A stretch of DNA of 11,247 nt from DASCNA01 sp036011305 (GCA_036011305.1 DASCNA010000256.1:1-11247), one strand, 5' to 3'. Counted from the first letter of the stretch, positions 1-7,247 are shown. Notes: generated by a model not told the origin, from the letters alone. Made by a program: numbers and translations.

Positions 1-3000
1 TATTTTATATAATTACTTTTATTTAAATAATGTTTTTTATTATTTATTTTCTTATCTCTAGTAAATTTATATTCTATTATATTTTGAATGATTACATAAA
101 ATGAAGGAATTATGAGTATACCTAAAACAGCAGCAAAAAGCATGCCTCCAAATACAGCAGTTCCTAATGAACGCCTGCTTGCTGCACTTGGACCTGTTGC
201 TACAACTAAAGGCAGAACACCTAGGATAAATGATACTGCAGTCATGATCACTGCTCTAAATCTTAAACTGGCTGCGGATTCAGCAGCTTCAAGAATTGAT
301 TTTCCACTTGCCCTTTGCTCTTTGGCAAATTCTACGATAAGAATTGCCGTTTTACTTGCCATACCGAATAGTAGCGCAAAGCCTACCTGAGCATAGATAT
401 TATTAGAAATACCTGCAACCCACATTGCAGTCAAAGCTCCTAAAAAAGCTACTGGTACTGAAAGTATAACAGCTAAAGCTATCAGCCAGCTTTCATATTG
501 TGCTACAAGAAATAAGTATATGAATGTTATGGCTAAAGCAAAGATAATAAAAACCATATTTCCAGCTAGAATCTCCTGATATGCAGTTCCTGTCCAGGAA
601 TATGTCATACCTTCAGGCATAGTTTCCTTTGCTATTTTTTCCATAGTTTTTATTGCCTGGCCTGAACTATATCCATTGGCTGGAGATCCATTTATTTCAG
701 CACTTGTTAACATATTATAATGGTTAATTACATTTGGACCCAGTATCGTTTTTGCTTTAACCAGTGTGCTGAGAGGAACCATCTCATTATTTTTATTAAT
801 AACATATAGGTTGTATATATCGTCGATTTTATTTCTATAATCAGGCTGTGCCTGGAGCATTACTTTATAAATTTTTCCAAATTTATTAAAATCATTAACA
901 TATATTGATCCAAGATAAGTCTGCAGAGTATTGAATATACTTGACAGCGAGATCCCTAGTTTTATTGCTTTTTCTCTATTGATTTTAAGATATAATTGAG
1001 GAACATTTGCTCTATATGTGCTGTACACTTGAGAAAAAACAGGAGATTGATTCGCTTTATATATAATATCATTAAGTACTGTAGCTAATTTCTGCGGATT
1101 TCCTGCACCTTTTTCCTGCAATTCAAATTCAAAACCTCCACTTGTTCCCAAGCCGGGTATTGGTGGTAAACCAAATGCTGTAATTTCAGCAGAAGGCATT
1201 GAGTAAAACTGTTTATTAACTTTTTTCAAAATTGCATTAAGATGAAGATCAGGTGCTGTTCGCTTAGACCAGTTATTTAAAACAGCAATAGCCATTCCAG
1301 TATTTGATGATGTAGTGCCCGTTAACAGGGAAAAACCAGTTACACTTAATACATTTTTTACACCTTTGGTATTCTTCAATAATGTTGTTACTTTAGACAT
1401 TGTTTTTCCTGTTCTCTGCAATGATGCTCCATTAGGTAGCTGAACATTAACAATAAAAGCACCCTGGTCTTCATTTGGAATAAAACCTTTTGGAAGGCTG
1501 TTATATATTAAACATGAAACAGCAAGCAGCAGAATAAAAAATATAATAATTAGAGGTGTTTTTCTTATCAAAAATGAAACACATTTATTATACTTGTCAG
1601 TCAGAGTATAAAAAAATTTATTGAACCAGATAAAAGGTAAAGGAACATTTTTCTTACCGGACTTTAATATAGTTGCACAAAGAGCCGGGCTTAAACTCAA
1701 AGCATTAATTGAGGAAATAAATACCGATACAGAAATGGTTACAGCAAACTGCCTGTATAGAACGCCGGTGATACCTGGTAAAAATGCAACGGGAACAAAA
1801 GTTGCTAGTAATACAAGAGTTGTAGCTATAACAGGACCTGTTACCTGGTTCATTGATTTGCTTGTTGCTTCCTTGGGAGATAAATTCTCTTCTTCCATAA
1901 TTCTGTTTACGTTTTCTATAACAATAATTGCATCATCTACAACTATTCCTATTGCCAGAATTAAAGCCAAAAGTGTTATTAGGTTAATTGAATACCCAAA
2001 GGCTAAAAGTACAGCAAATGTACCTATAAGGGAAACAGGAATAGCTAGAGTAGGAATCAGTGTAGAACGCCAGTCCTGCAGGAATATATAAGTTACGAAT
2101 ATGACCAATAGGACAGCAATAATAAGTGTTTCTACCACTTCACTTATTGATGCTGAAACAAATTTAGTTGTGTCATATAATATATTAGTTTTAATATTTT
2201 TTGGAAAACTTTTTTCAAGTTCTGCTAATTTAGTTTTCACTTTGCTAGCAACATTAAGAGCATTTGCACCAGGTAACTGATAAATAGCCAGTAATGCTGA
2301 CGGCTTACCATTTAAGTCACCATATGCGCTATAAGAGTAAGATCCGAGTTCTACTTTTGCAATATTTTTTAACCTTACAGTTGCACCTGTATTACTCTCT
2401 CTTATAATGATGTTCTTAAATTGTTTTACAGAAGAGAGTCTTCCTAGAGTTTGAATTGTGTATTGAAATTGTTGTCCTTTTTCTGAAGGAGCTCCACCTA
2501 TTTGTCCGGAAGCTACCTGGATATTTTGTCTTTTAATTGCATTTATGACTTCTTCTGTGGATATTTTTAGACTGGCAAGTTTATCCGGATTAAGCCATAT
2601 TCTCATTGCATAATCTTGACCACCTAGAATACTTGCTTGACCAACACCTGGAATTCTGGTAATTTCATCGAGGATATTCAATGAAGCAAAATTGCTTAAA
2701 TAAATTCCATTATATTTTGGATTATTTGAATATATATTAACAATGAGCAGCATTTCTCCTGATTGCTGCTTAACAGTTACTCCCTGCCTTTTAACTTCCT
2801 CAGGTAAATCCGACATTGCTATAGCTACTCTGTTTTGTGTATTTACCGTATCCATATTAGGATTAGTTCCAATTTTAAAAGAAACTGTAATGTCTGCACT
2901 GCCGTCATTAGCACTTTTAGAACTGAAATAGATCATATTTTCTACACCATTCAGTTGCTGTTCTATAGGTGTAATTACTGTTTCTTCTACTGTTTTAGCA

Positions 3001-3161
3001 CTTGCTCCAGGATAGCTTGTGTGTATTGATACTTGAGGTGGAACAATCTGAGGATATTGAGCAACAGGCAGGGCGTTTATTGAAATCAAACCTGCGATGA
3101 CAATAATTATTGATATGACAAAAGCAAACTTGGGTCTTGAAATGAAAAACTGACTTATCAT
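1..3161 (-). CDS. RND-family (AcrB/HAE1-type) multidrug efflux permease, 3' end cut by window edge
   Basis: This is the inner-membrane, proton-driven pump of a tripartite efflux system. The minus-strand frame is open from ATG 3161 to the left edge, giving 1053 codons with no stop. AcrB is about 1049 residues, so only a few C-terminal residues should be missing. Seen: the N-terminus MISQFFISRPKFAFVIS; the TM4 motif AIGIVVDDAIIVIENV with the proton-relay pair D409/D410 (bases 1932-1937); the TM10 motif GMASKTAILIVEF with K937 (AcrB K940 equivalent); and the C-terminal GPSAASRRSLGTAVFGGMLF typical of HAE1 pumps. These match the AcrB ion-relay residues D407, D408 and K940. The start overlaps the adaptor stop as ATGA (3158-3161), with AAGGA about 8 bases upstream (3170-3174), so translation is probably coupled. 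The substrate cannot be read from sequence. An outer-membrane channel gene, if in this operon, would lie beyond the left edge. Confidence 0.95.
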   Translation of the reverse strand, partial: MISQFFISRPKFAFVISIIIVIAGLISINALPVAQYPQIVPPQVSIHTSYPGASAKTVEETVITPIEQQLNGVENMIYFSSKSANDGSADITVSFKIGTNPNMDTVNTQNRVAIAMSDLPEEVKRQGVTVKQQSGEMLLIVNIYSNNPKYNGIYLSNFASLNILDEITRIPGVGQASILGGQDYAMRIWLNPDKLASLKISTEEVINAIKRQNIQVASGQIGGAPSEKGQQFQYTIQTLGRLSSVKQFKNIIIRESNTGATVRLKNIAKVELGSYSYSAYGDLNGKPSALLAIYQLPGANALNVASKVKTKLAELEKSFPKNIKTNILYDTTKFVSASISEVVETLIIAVLLVIFVTYIFLQDWRSTLIPTLAIPVSLIGTFAVLLAFGYSINLITLLALILAIGIVVDDAIIVIENVNRIMEEENLSPKEATSKSMNQVTGPVIATTLVLLATFVPVAFLPGITGVLYRQFAVTISVSVFISSINALSLSPALCATILKSGKKNVPLPFIWFNKFFYTLTDKYNKCVSFLIRKTPLIIIFFILLLAVSCLIYNSLPKGFIPNEDQGAFIVNVQLPNGASLQRTGKTMSKVTTLLKNTKGVKNVLSVTGFSLLTGTTSSNTGMAIAVLNNWSKRTAPDLHLNAILKKVNKQFYSMPSAEITAFGLPPIPGLGTSGGFEFELQEKGAGNPQKLATVLNDIIYKANQSPVFSQVYSTYRANVPQLYLKINREKAIKLGISLSSIFNTLQTYLGSIYVNDFNKFGKIYKVMLQAQPDYRNKIDDIYNLYVINKNNEMVPLSTLVKAKTILGPNVINHYNMLTSAEINGSPANGYSSGQAIKTMEKIAKETMPEGMTYSWTGTAYQEILAGNMVFIIFALAITFIYLFLVAQYESWLIALAVILSVPVAFLGALTAMWVAGISNNIYAQVGFALLFGMASKTAILIVEFAKEQRASGKSILEAAESAASLRFRAVIMTAVSFILGVLPLVVATGPSAASRRSLGTAVFGGMLFAAVLGILIIPSFYVIIQNIIEYKFTRDKKINNKKHYLNKSNYIK

Positions 3162-4489
3162 TTGACTTGTCCTTGTGTCTGTACATCTAGATTGCTGTGT
3201 GTTGATTTTATGGATTTATTCTTATCCTGTATTGTTTTGTTGAATTGATTGTCGGTAGTATTTTGTATCTTCTCTTTGGATTTACTATTCTTTTTTATTT
3301 GAGATATATTAGGTTTAGTATTTAAATCTTCAGTTGGAGTATTTGCTGCAGTAACAGGATGAACTTTTATTCCTTCTCGAACTTTCTGCAGACCCTGACA
3401 GATAACATGTTCGCCAACTTTTAAGCCTTTTGTTACGATTATATCTGTGCCATATACTGCACCTGTTTTTATAAATTTTTGATCCACTCTATTTTTAGAA
3501 TTGACAGTGAATACATAAGAGCCGGCCTGGGATTCCTGTATTGATGCTTGTGGTATCAGCAGGGCATTTTTTGGATTATTTTTCATTAGTTTTACTTTTA
3601 CATAACCACCAGGTGTTAAAAACTGCTGGGGGTTTTTGAACTGTGCTCTCATGCTGATTGTCCCCGTCATTGAGTTAATTTGATTATCAACAAAGGTAAT
3701 ACGTCCGTTATATTGGTACTCAGTACCATTTGATAATATAAGTTTTACTATGATTTCAGGGTAGGATGTATTTTTTTTGTCCTTAGTCTTATTTTTGTGA
3801 TGATATTGGAGTATATCTTCAAATAAAGATTCGCTAATATTAAATTGAACAAGTATTGGATCGGTTTTAACAAGAGTGATAAGAGGTTTACTTGTTAAGT
3901 TTACCAGATTACCAGGGTCATAATTGGCTATTCCTATTACACCGTTATACGGAGCCTTGACTTTAGTGTAACTTAAATCAAGTTTTGCAAGTTCAAGGTT
4001 AGCTTTGGCGGTAAGTAGTGCAGATTCAGCCGTTGCTTTGGCTGTTGCCGCAAGGTCAAAATCTACAACACTGACCGCACTTTTTTTAACCAGGAATTTT
4101 TTCCTATTATAATCAATATCTGTATTATTCAGTTCGGCTTGGGCTTTCAGTAAGTTTGCTTCTGCTGCTTCAAGCTGTGCTTTATACTGATTTTGCTGGA
4201 TTAGAAAAATAACATCTCCTTTTTTTACTGTAGATCCATTAGGAAAATTTTGTTTTTCTATAAAACCAGTAATCCTGGCTCTTAAATTAGCTTTTTTCTT
4301 GGCTATAACTTCTCCAACCATTTCTTTATATAAGTTAACTTTTTTTGATATGACAGACGATACAACTACTTTAGGAGGGGGGGGAGGATTGATTGTCTGC
4401 GTTGAACATCCGGATATAAATATGGCTATTGTTAGACTTGAAAGAAGTGTAATCATATTCTTTTTATAAAAAAAATTTTTTAAAATCAT
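3158..4489 (-). CDS. RND efflux periplasmic adaptor (membrane fusion protein, AcrA/HlyD family), lipoprotein
   Basis: This 443-aa adaptor links the RND pump to an outer-membrane channel. A lipoprotein signal ends in the lipobox ISGC with C28 as the lipidation site, so the mature protein should be anchored to the inner membrane. A Pro5 stretch follows (residues 35-39). Family order is intact: first lipoyl half (about 68-98, RITGFIEK then NGSTVKKGDVIF), an Ala/Leu/Lys-rich alpha-hairpin (about 104-172), second lipoyl half (174-208, YTKVKAPYNGVIG), beta-barrel (about 209-300, ending LTPGGYVKVKL) and a membrane-proximal part to about 378. Residues 380-443 are an unusual hydrophilic tail rich in Lys, Asn, Thr and Gln. 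ATG 4489 is preferred because GGAGA lies about 9 bases upstream. It is the first gene of the operon, overlaps the permease by 4 bases, and is divergent from the XRE-PAS gene at 4855. A C8 run sits inside codons 36-39. Confidence 0.95.
   Translation of the reverse strand: MILKNFFYKKNMITLLSSLTIAIFISGCSTQTINPPPPPKVVVSSVISKKVNLYKEMVGEVIAKKKANLRARITGFIEKQNFPNGSTVKKGDVIFLIQQNQYKAQLEAAEANLLKAQAELNNTDIDYNRKKFLVKKSAVSVVDFDLAATAKATAESALLTAKANLELAKLDLSYTKVKAPYNGVIGIANYDPGNLVNLTSKPLITLVKTDPILVQFNISESLFEDILQYHHKNKTKDKKNTSYPEIIVKLILSNGTEYQYNGRITFVDNQINSMTGTISMRAQFKNPQQFLTPGGYVKVKLMKNNPKNALLIPQASIQESQAGSYVFTVNSKNRVDQKFIKTGAVYGTDIIVTKGLKVGEHVICQGLQKVREGIKVHPVTAANTPTEDLNTKPNISQIKKNSKSKEKIQNTTDNQFNKTIQDKNKSIKSTHSNLDVQTQGQVK
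4377..4384 (-). repeat. C8 homopolymer inside the adaptor coding sequence
   Basis: Eight consecutive G on the plus strand are eight C in the gene, within the Pro5 codons just after the lipobox. Such a G/C run stands out in AT-rich DNA. Runs of this kind are known slippage sites in phase-variable genes of other bacteria; that role here is inferred. A one-base change would shift the frame near codon 38 and, through the ATGA coupling, could also lower permease translation. Confidence 0.95.
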
Positions 4490-4631
4490 GTAAATAGTTC
4501 TCCATCATTAACGATACAGTTAGGGTCACAAGGCTGATAATACTTAAACAGGAAATGATAATTAGTTTAAATTTGCGAGTTTAATTGCAGTGAAATTATA
4601 AATTTTGGGTTACTTTATTGCTTATTGTATC

Positions 4632-4659
4632 TAAATATTTTCTTTTATATTGTTGTCAA
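4632..4659 (-). promoter_or_regulatory. Candidate sigma70 promoter of the efflux operon
   Basis: On the minus strand a perfect -35 hexamer TTGACA (4654-4659) is followed by a 16-base spacer and a weak -10 TATTTA (4632-4637). This predicts a leader of roughly 135 bases before the adaptor ATG at 4489. A perfect -35 paired with a poor -10 suits a promoter that needs an activator. Matching is by eye only. Confidence 0.4.
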
Positions 4660-4666
4660 ATTATTA

Positions 4667-4686
4667 ACTATTTCAGTTGAAATAGT
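4667..4686. promoter_or_regulatory. 20-bp palindrome, candidate operator or activator site
   Basis: ACTATTTCAGTTGAAATAGT has perfect 9-bp arms around a 2-base centre. It lies 7 bases upstream of the TTGACA -35 of the leftward promoter, with its centre near -52 relative to the predicted start. That position is typical of activator sites, while for a rightward promoter it could act as an operator. A dimeric HTH protein is the expected binder; the adjacent XRE-PAS product is the obvious candidate by location only. Confidence 0.5.
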
Positions 4687-4701
4687 ACTATTGGCGTATG
4701 G

Positions 4702-4732
4702 ACATTATTTTTTCTAAAACTTAGAATAATGT
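4702..4732. repeat. Inverted repeat with bulge
   Basis: The arms ACATTATT...CTAA (4702-4717) and TTAGAATAATGT (4721-4732) are complementary over 12 pairs with a four-T bulge in the left arm and a short AAC loop. It lacks GC pairs and a following T tract in either direction, so it is not a standard terminator. It may be a protein site or leader structure. Confidence 0.4.
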
Positions 4733-4788
4733 GAACAAATTCTTAACAAATTATCAAGAAATATTAGCAAATAAAAGGAAATATTGTA

Positions 4789-4843
4789 TTTTTTACATTA
4801 AGTGTACGTAAGTTTACTTAAATATGTTAACTAATGTAAAAAA
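4789..4843. promoter_or_regulatory. Nested inverted repeats upstream of the first XRE-PAS gene
   Basis: An outer perfect 12-bp inverted repeat, TTTTTTACATTA (4789-4800) and TAATGTAAAAAA (4832-4843), encloses an inner one, TTAAGT (4798-4803) and ACTTAA (4816-4821). The region also holds GTTAAC (4826-4831). It ends 11 bases before the ATG, where a bound protein would block transcription or ribosome access. This suggests autoregulation (inference). Confidence 0.45.
4820..4830 (+). promoter_or_regulatory. Element shared with the second regulator's upstream region (copy 1)
   Basis: AAATATGTTAA ends exactly 24 bases before ATG 4855. The same 11 bases occur at 7213-7223, also exactly 24 bases before ATG 7248. 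Similarity continues toward the start (CTAATGTAAAA against ATAACGTTAAC). Either a conserved regulatory site or residual duplication similarity would explain it. Confidence 0.6.
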
Positions 4844-4854
4844 AGAAACGTATT

Positions 4855-6435
4855 ATGGTTTTTTATGCTGATAAGTGTATGCAGTTGAGGGAAGAGAAAA
4901 TGCTCTCAATTTCTAAATTATGTAGTGTTGCTGGAATAAGTAGAACTGCTTTATGGCAGTGGGAACGCGGAATAAAAATTCCAAAAAGAAAAAATATCTA
5001 TCTCCTGGCTTCTATTTTAAAAGTCAATGTAAGTGAAATTTCTGATTTGCCGGATAAAAAACATATTTCTAAAACGGATTTAGAACCTTTTGCATCTTCT
5101 TTGGAAAAAATAGCTAATTCAGCCAGTGGCGGGGAAAATACTAAAATTGAAGATGTCATATGTAAAATATATACACTTTCAAATGATTTGAAACGGACTT
5201 CAATTATTATTAAAGGCTTATTGGATTCTTTTGATATTATATTTTATATAAAAGATACTTCTCTCAACTATGTAGTAGCAAATAAAGCTTTTTTTCGTAA
5301 TTTATCACTGCATTCTACTTATAAAGTAATAGGTAAGAAAGATAATGAGTTTTTTAATAGCAGAGAGGCTTCCTTTAATAGAATGCAGGACGAAGAGGTT
5401 CTTTACAGCGGAATGGCAATTAGGAATATCGAACAATACATACCTGGTACAAAAAAACACAAAACAGGATTGGTTTCTAAAATACCAATATTAGATAATG
5501 AAGATAAAATAGTTGGTATTATCGGGGTATTTATTGACATAACAGAAAGAAAAAAAGCTCAGGAATTTTTGGAATTATTAGAACATAATATTAATACAAT
5601 AAGTGAAGGTTTAATAATATGGAATGAGCAAAAATGTTTATACATGAACGATTCCTGTGAATCTATATTTGAATATCCTAAAAAATTATATTTTAACACA
5701 GGTAAAGAAGTAGAATTTTTGCTTAAAAACTGTATACACTCTGATGATGTTGAACGACTTCAGGAATATACCATTAATAAAAATTGGCCTGACACTGTTA
5801 CATACCGCGCCAAAACACCTTCAGATAAAGAAAAATGGATAGAAGTGGAGAGAAGTAATACTGAATTTGAAGGAAAGAAATGTCATGCAATAGTCATGCG
5901 TGATGTTACAGAAACTGTTATTTTGAAAAATTATAATGAAGTACTTGTTAAGGCTATTAATAAATCAGAGGTAACAATTCTTTTACACTCAAGTAATACT
6001 GCAGAAATAATATATTTTGAAGGAATAGATAAAATAACTGGGGAGGCATTGGATAAATTTACATCAGGGAAAGTTCGTCTTAATGATTTTGTTCATCCTG
6101 AGGATAAAAAATCGTTTTATTGTTTAGAAAAGCTTAAAATTCAGATGGATGAAGGAGGGGAGATACCATCACCGCTTGAAGTAAGGATAATAGATAAAAA
6201 AAATAATTTAAAATGGATTAGAATTAGTTATATTTTTTTTGAGAAAAATAATATATCATACTTCGGAGGAATTATACTTGACATTACAAAAAAGAAATTA
6301 TCAGAAGATAAAGTAAACGATATAGCAAGATCCAAAGAAATTGAAATTGCAAGAAAACTTAAACTTGAAAATATACAGGTTGATATTATTGCTAAAACTA
6401 CAGGTTTAGAAATAGAACAGATTGAAAGCCTATAG
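4855..6435 (+). CDS. XRE-family transcriptional regulator with three PAS sensor domains and an Rpn-like C-terminal tail
   Basis: This 526-aa protein is predicted cytoplasmic, with no membrane segment or signal. Residues 11-65 form an XRE/Cro-type HTH (LREEKMLSISKLCSVAGISR, then TALWQWERG as recognition region). Three PAS domains follow: PAS1 about 118-232 (IKDTSLNYVVANKAF to GVFIDITERKKAQ), PAS2 about 242-355 (PAS_3-like, ending RDVTETV) and PAS3 about 364-480 (FVHPEDK to IILDITKKK). No kinase, GGDEF or sigma54 domain is present, so DNA binding is the likely output and the PAS domains the input; ligand or cofactor is unknown. Residues 493-526 (ending IIAKTTGLEIEQIESL) resemble the C-terminal tail of Rpn/PD-(D/E)XK-type transposase-nuclease proteins, from memory of that family. 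The ribosome site is weak (AAAGAAA). It is divergent from the adaptor-RND operon, which it may control, and paralogous to the gene at 7248: 42 of the first 65 residues match by hand count. Confidence 0.9.
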   Translation: MVFYADKCMQLREEKMLSISKLCSVAGISRTALWQWERGIKIPKRKNIYLLASILKVNVSEISDLPDKKHISKTDLEPFASSLEKIANSASGGENTKIEDVICKIYTLSNDLKRTSIIIKGLLDSFDIIFYIKDTSLNYVVANKAFFRNLSLHSTYKVIGKKDNEFFNSREASFNRMQDEEVLYSGMAIRNIEQYIPGTKKHKTGLVSKIPILDNEDKIVGIIGVFIDITERKKAQEFLELLEHNINTISEGLIIWNEQKCLYMNDSCESIFEYPKKLYFNTGKEVEFLLKNCIHSDDVERLQEYTINKNWPDTVTYRAKTPSDKEKWIEVERSNTEFEGKKCHAIVMRDVTETVILKNYNEVLVKAINKSEVTILLHSSNTAEIIYFEGIDKITGEALDKFTSGKVRLNDFVHPEDKKSFYCLEKLKIQMDEGGEIPSPLEVRIIDKKNNLKWIRISYIFFEKNNISYFGGIILDITKKKLSEDKVNDIARSKEIEIARKLKLENIQVDIIAKTTGLEIEQIESL

Positions 6436-6495
6436 AATATATAGCTGATACACCCATAAATGAATGTACCAACTATATAAGAATTGGGTATATTT
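6436..6495. other. Short convergent intergenic region with weak inverted repeats
   Basis: Sixty bases separate two convergent genes. There are two mutually exclusive pairings: TATATAG (6438-6444) with CTATATA (6473-6479), and ACCCA (6452-6456) with TGGGT (6485-6489). The latter precedes ATATTTTT on the plus strand. It could be a weak terminator for the regulator gene, but the loop is long and the stem only 5 bp. Confidence 0.25.
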
Positions 6496-7005
6496 TTAAC
6501 TGTGATCTTTTACTAAAGTTAAAACTGGGTTGCCATCTCCAATCCCTGAATCATTTGGATATAAAATATCCTTAACAGTACCATCGTATGGTGCGTAATA
6601 ATGTGCTTCTCTAATTTTTCCTTTTGTAAGGTTATATGTATCTACTGCTGTTACATAATCCTGCCAGGCATCTTGATACGCTTCTTCTGACACAGCGTGT
6701 GTTTTTACTAATTTTTTATAACGGGCATATTTTACCTTTGCGAACTCTATGCTGTGTTTCTCTTTAGTAAGCTCCTCGGGAAACATACATGGATCTTGCG
6801 CTTCTACAAAGAATAAAAGCTGACCTTTTTTCACTTTTTGGTCATTTTTAACATATAATTTTAGTTGGCCTTCATAAGCAGTCCATACTTGTAAATCATT
6901 TTTTTTTGTTCCTGCATTTGCAATTAACGGCATAGTCGTAAAAGCTATCACTGTCGAAATCAGTAATAACAATTTTGTCCCCTTTGTGATAATATTCTTT
7001 TTCAT
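6496..7005 (-). CDS. Exported mini-adaptor: lipoyl/alpha-hairpin HlyD-like protein without beta-barrel
   Basis: This 169-aa protein has a Sec signal peptide (KK-rich start, hydrophobic core 11-28, probable cleavage after ANA at residue 31) and no lipobox, so it should be soluble in the periplasm. The first lipoyl half is about 44-70 (YEGQLKLYVKNDQKVKKGQL), a charged helical hairpin about 76-132, and the second lipoyl half 133-167 (YYAPYDGTVKDILYP, then GNPVLTLVK). That order is the inner core of HlyD/AcrA adaptors, which normally run 300-450 aa. Here the beta-barrel and membrane-proximal domain are absent and the protein ends after the second half. AGGGAGG sits 8 bases before the ATG, so it is well translated and unlikely to be a relic. 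It is divergent from the second XRE-PAS gene, 242 bases away. It may modify a pump assembly or sense or bind a ligand; the function is unknown. Confidence 0.8.
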   Translation of the reverse strand: MKKNIITKGTKLLLLISTVIAFTTMPLIANAGTKKNDLQVWTAYEGQLKLYVKNDQKVKKGQLLFFVEAQDPCMFPEELTKEKHSIEFAKVKYARYKKLVKTHAVSEEAYQDAWQDYVTAVDTYNLTKGKIREAHYYAPYDGTVKDILYPNDSGIGDGNPVLTLVKDHS

Positions 7006-7049
7006 TATATTTACCTCCCTATTTTTTTATCTACGAATTTTATATTTTT

Positions 7050-7063
7050 TTGTAAATTTACAA
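7050..7063. promoter_or_regulatory. 14-bp perfect palindrome in the mini-adaptor promoter region
   Basis: TTGTAAATTTACAA is its own reverse complement over all 14 bases. It lies 45 bases upstream of the mini-adaptor ATG, just downstream of the candidate -10, so it would overlap the transcription start. This is a classic repressor position, but AT-rich DNA yields such palindromes by chance more often than GC-rich DNA does. Confidence 0.4.
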
Positions 7064-7065
7064 TA

Positions 7066-7095
7066 ATTTTATGATAATGGGATAATAAATGTTAA
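7066..7095 (-). promoter_or_regulatory. Candidate promoter of the mini-adaptor gene
   Basis: On the minus strand, TTAACA (-35, 7090-7095) and TAAAAT (-10, 7066-7071) are 18 bases apart; each matches the sigma70 consensus at five of six positions. The predicted start falls near 7060, giving a leader of about 55 bases. Such hexamers are common in AT-rich DNA, so support is modest. Confidence 0.35.
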
Positions 7096-7212
7096 TGTCG
7101 CTCTATCAGTTGTTTGCATCTTTTATTTTTCCCATGATAACAAAATAATATCATATTGTTGAAATTAAATTTAAAAGTATTATTATTTAATATAAAAAAC
7201 ATTTTTTAACTA

Positions 7213-7234
7213 AAATATGTTAAATAACGTTAAC
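7213..7234 (+). promoter_or_regulatory. Element shared with the first regulator's upstream region (copy 2), followed by an overlapping palindrome
   Basis: AAATATGTTAA (7213-7223) lies exactly 24 bases before ATG 7248, as in the first regulator gene. It runs into TAACGTTA (7225-7232) and GTTAAC (7229-7234); GTTAAC also occurs in copy 1 at 4826-4831. A common binding site for one or both XRE proteins would fit. The downstream ribosome site is AAAGGTG. Confidence 0.55.
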
Positions 7235-7247
7235 AAAAGGTGTTGAA

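Larger units (their letters stand above)
4490..4854. other. Divergent intergenic control region between efflux operon and regulator gene
   Basis: The 365 bases between the two divergent start codons hold no credible gene. They contain a leftward promoter candidate, a 20-bp palindrome, a bulged hairpin sequence and nested inverted repeats close to the regulator start (listed separately). I found no convincing rightward promoter hexamers. The 4490-4630 part looks like an ordinary 5' leader for the efflux operon, ending in a GGAGA ribosome binding site. Confidence 0.8.

Noticed and set aside
112..390. Plus-strand open frame of 92 codons
   Set aside because: It lies antisense to the conserved C-terminal transmembrane region of the RND permease, whose frame is unbroken and clearly coding.
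1621..2091. Plus-strand open frame of 156 codons
   Set aside because: It is antisense to the RND TM2-TM4 region including the conserved Asp pair; its protein looks like no family and it has no ribosome site.
2743..3186. Several short open frames on both strands over the RND start
   Set aside because: All overlap the start of the permease or the end of the adaptor in other frames; the family match of those two genes accounts for the DNA.
7076..7136. Inverted repeat ATGGGA (7076-7081) with TCCCAT (about 7130-7135)
   Set aside because: Only six pairs across a loop of about 48 bases with poor flanking match; likely chance.
7156..7183. Rightward promoter TTGTTG-16-TATTAT before the second regulator
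   Set aside because: The -35 matches consensus at only three positions and many similar pairs exist in this AT-rich region.
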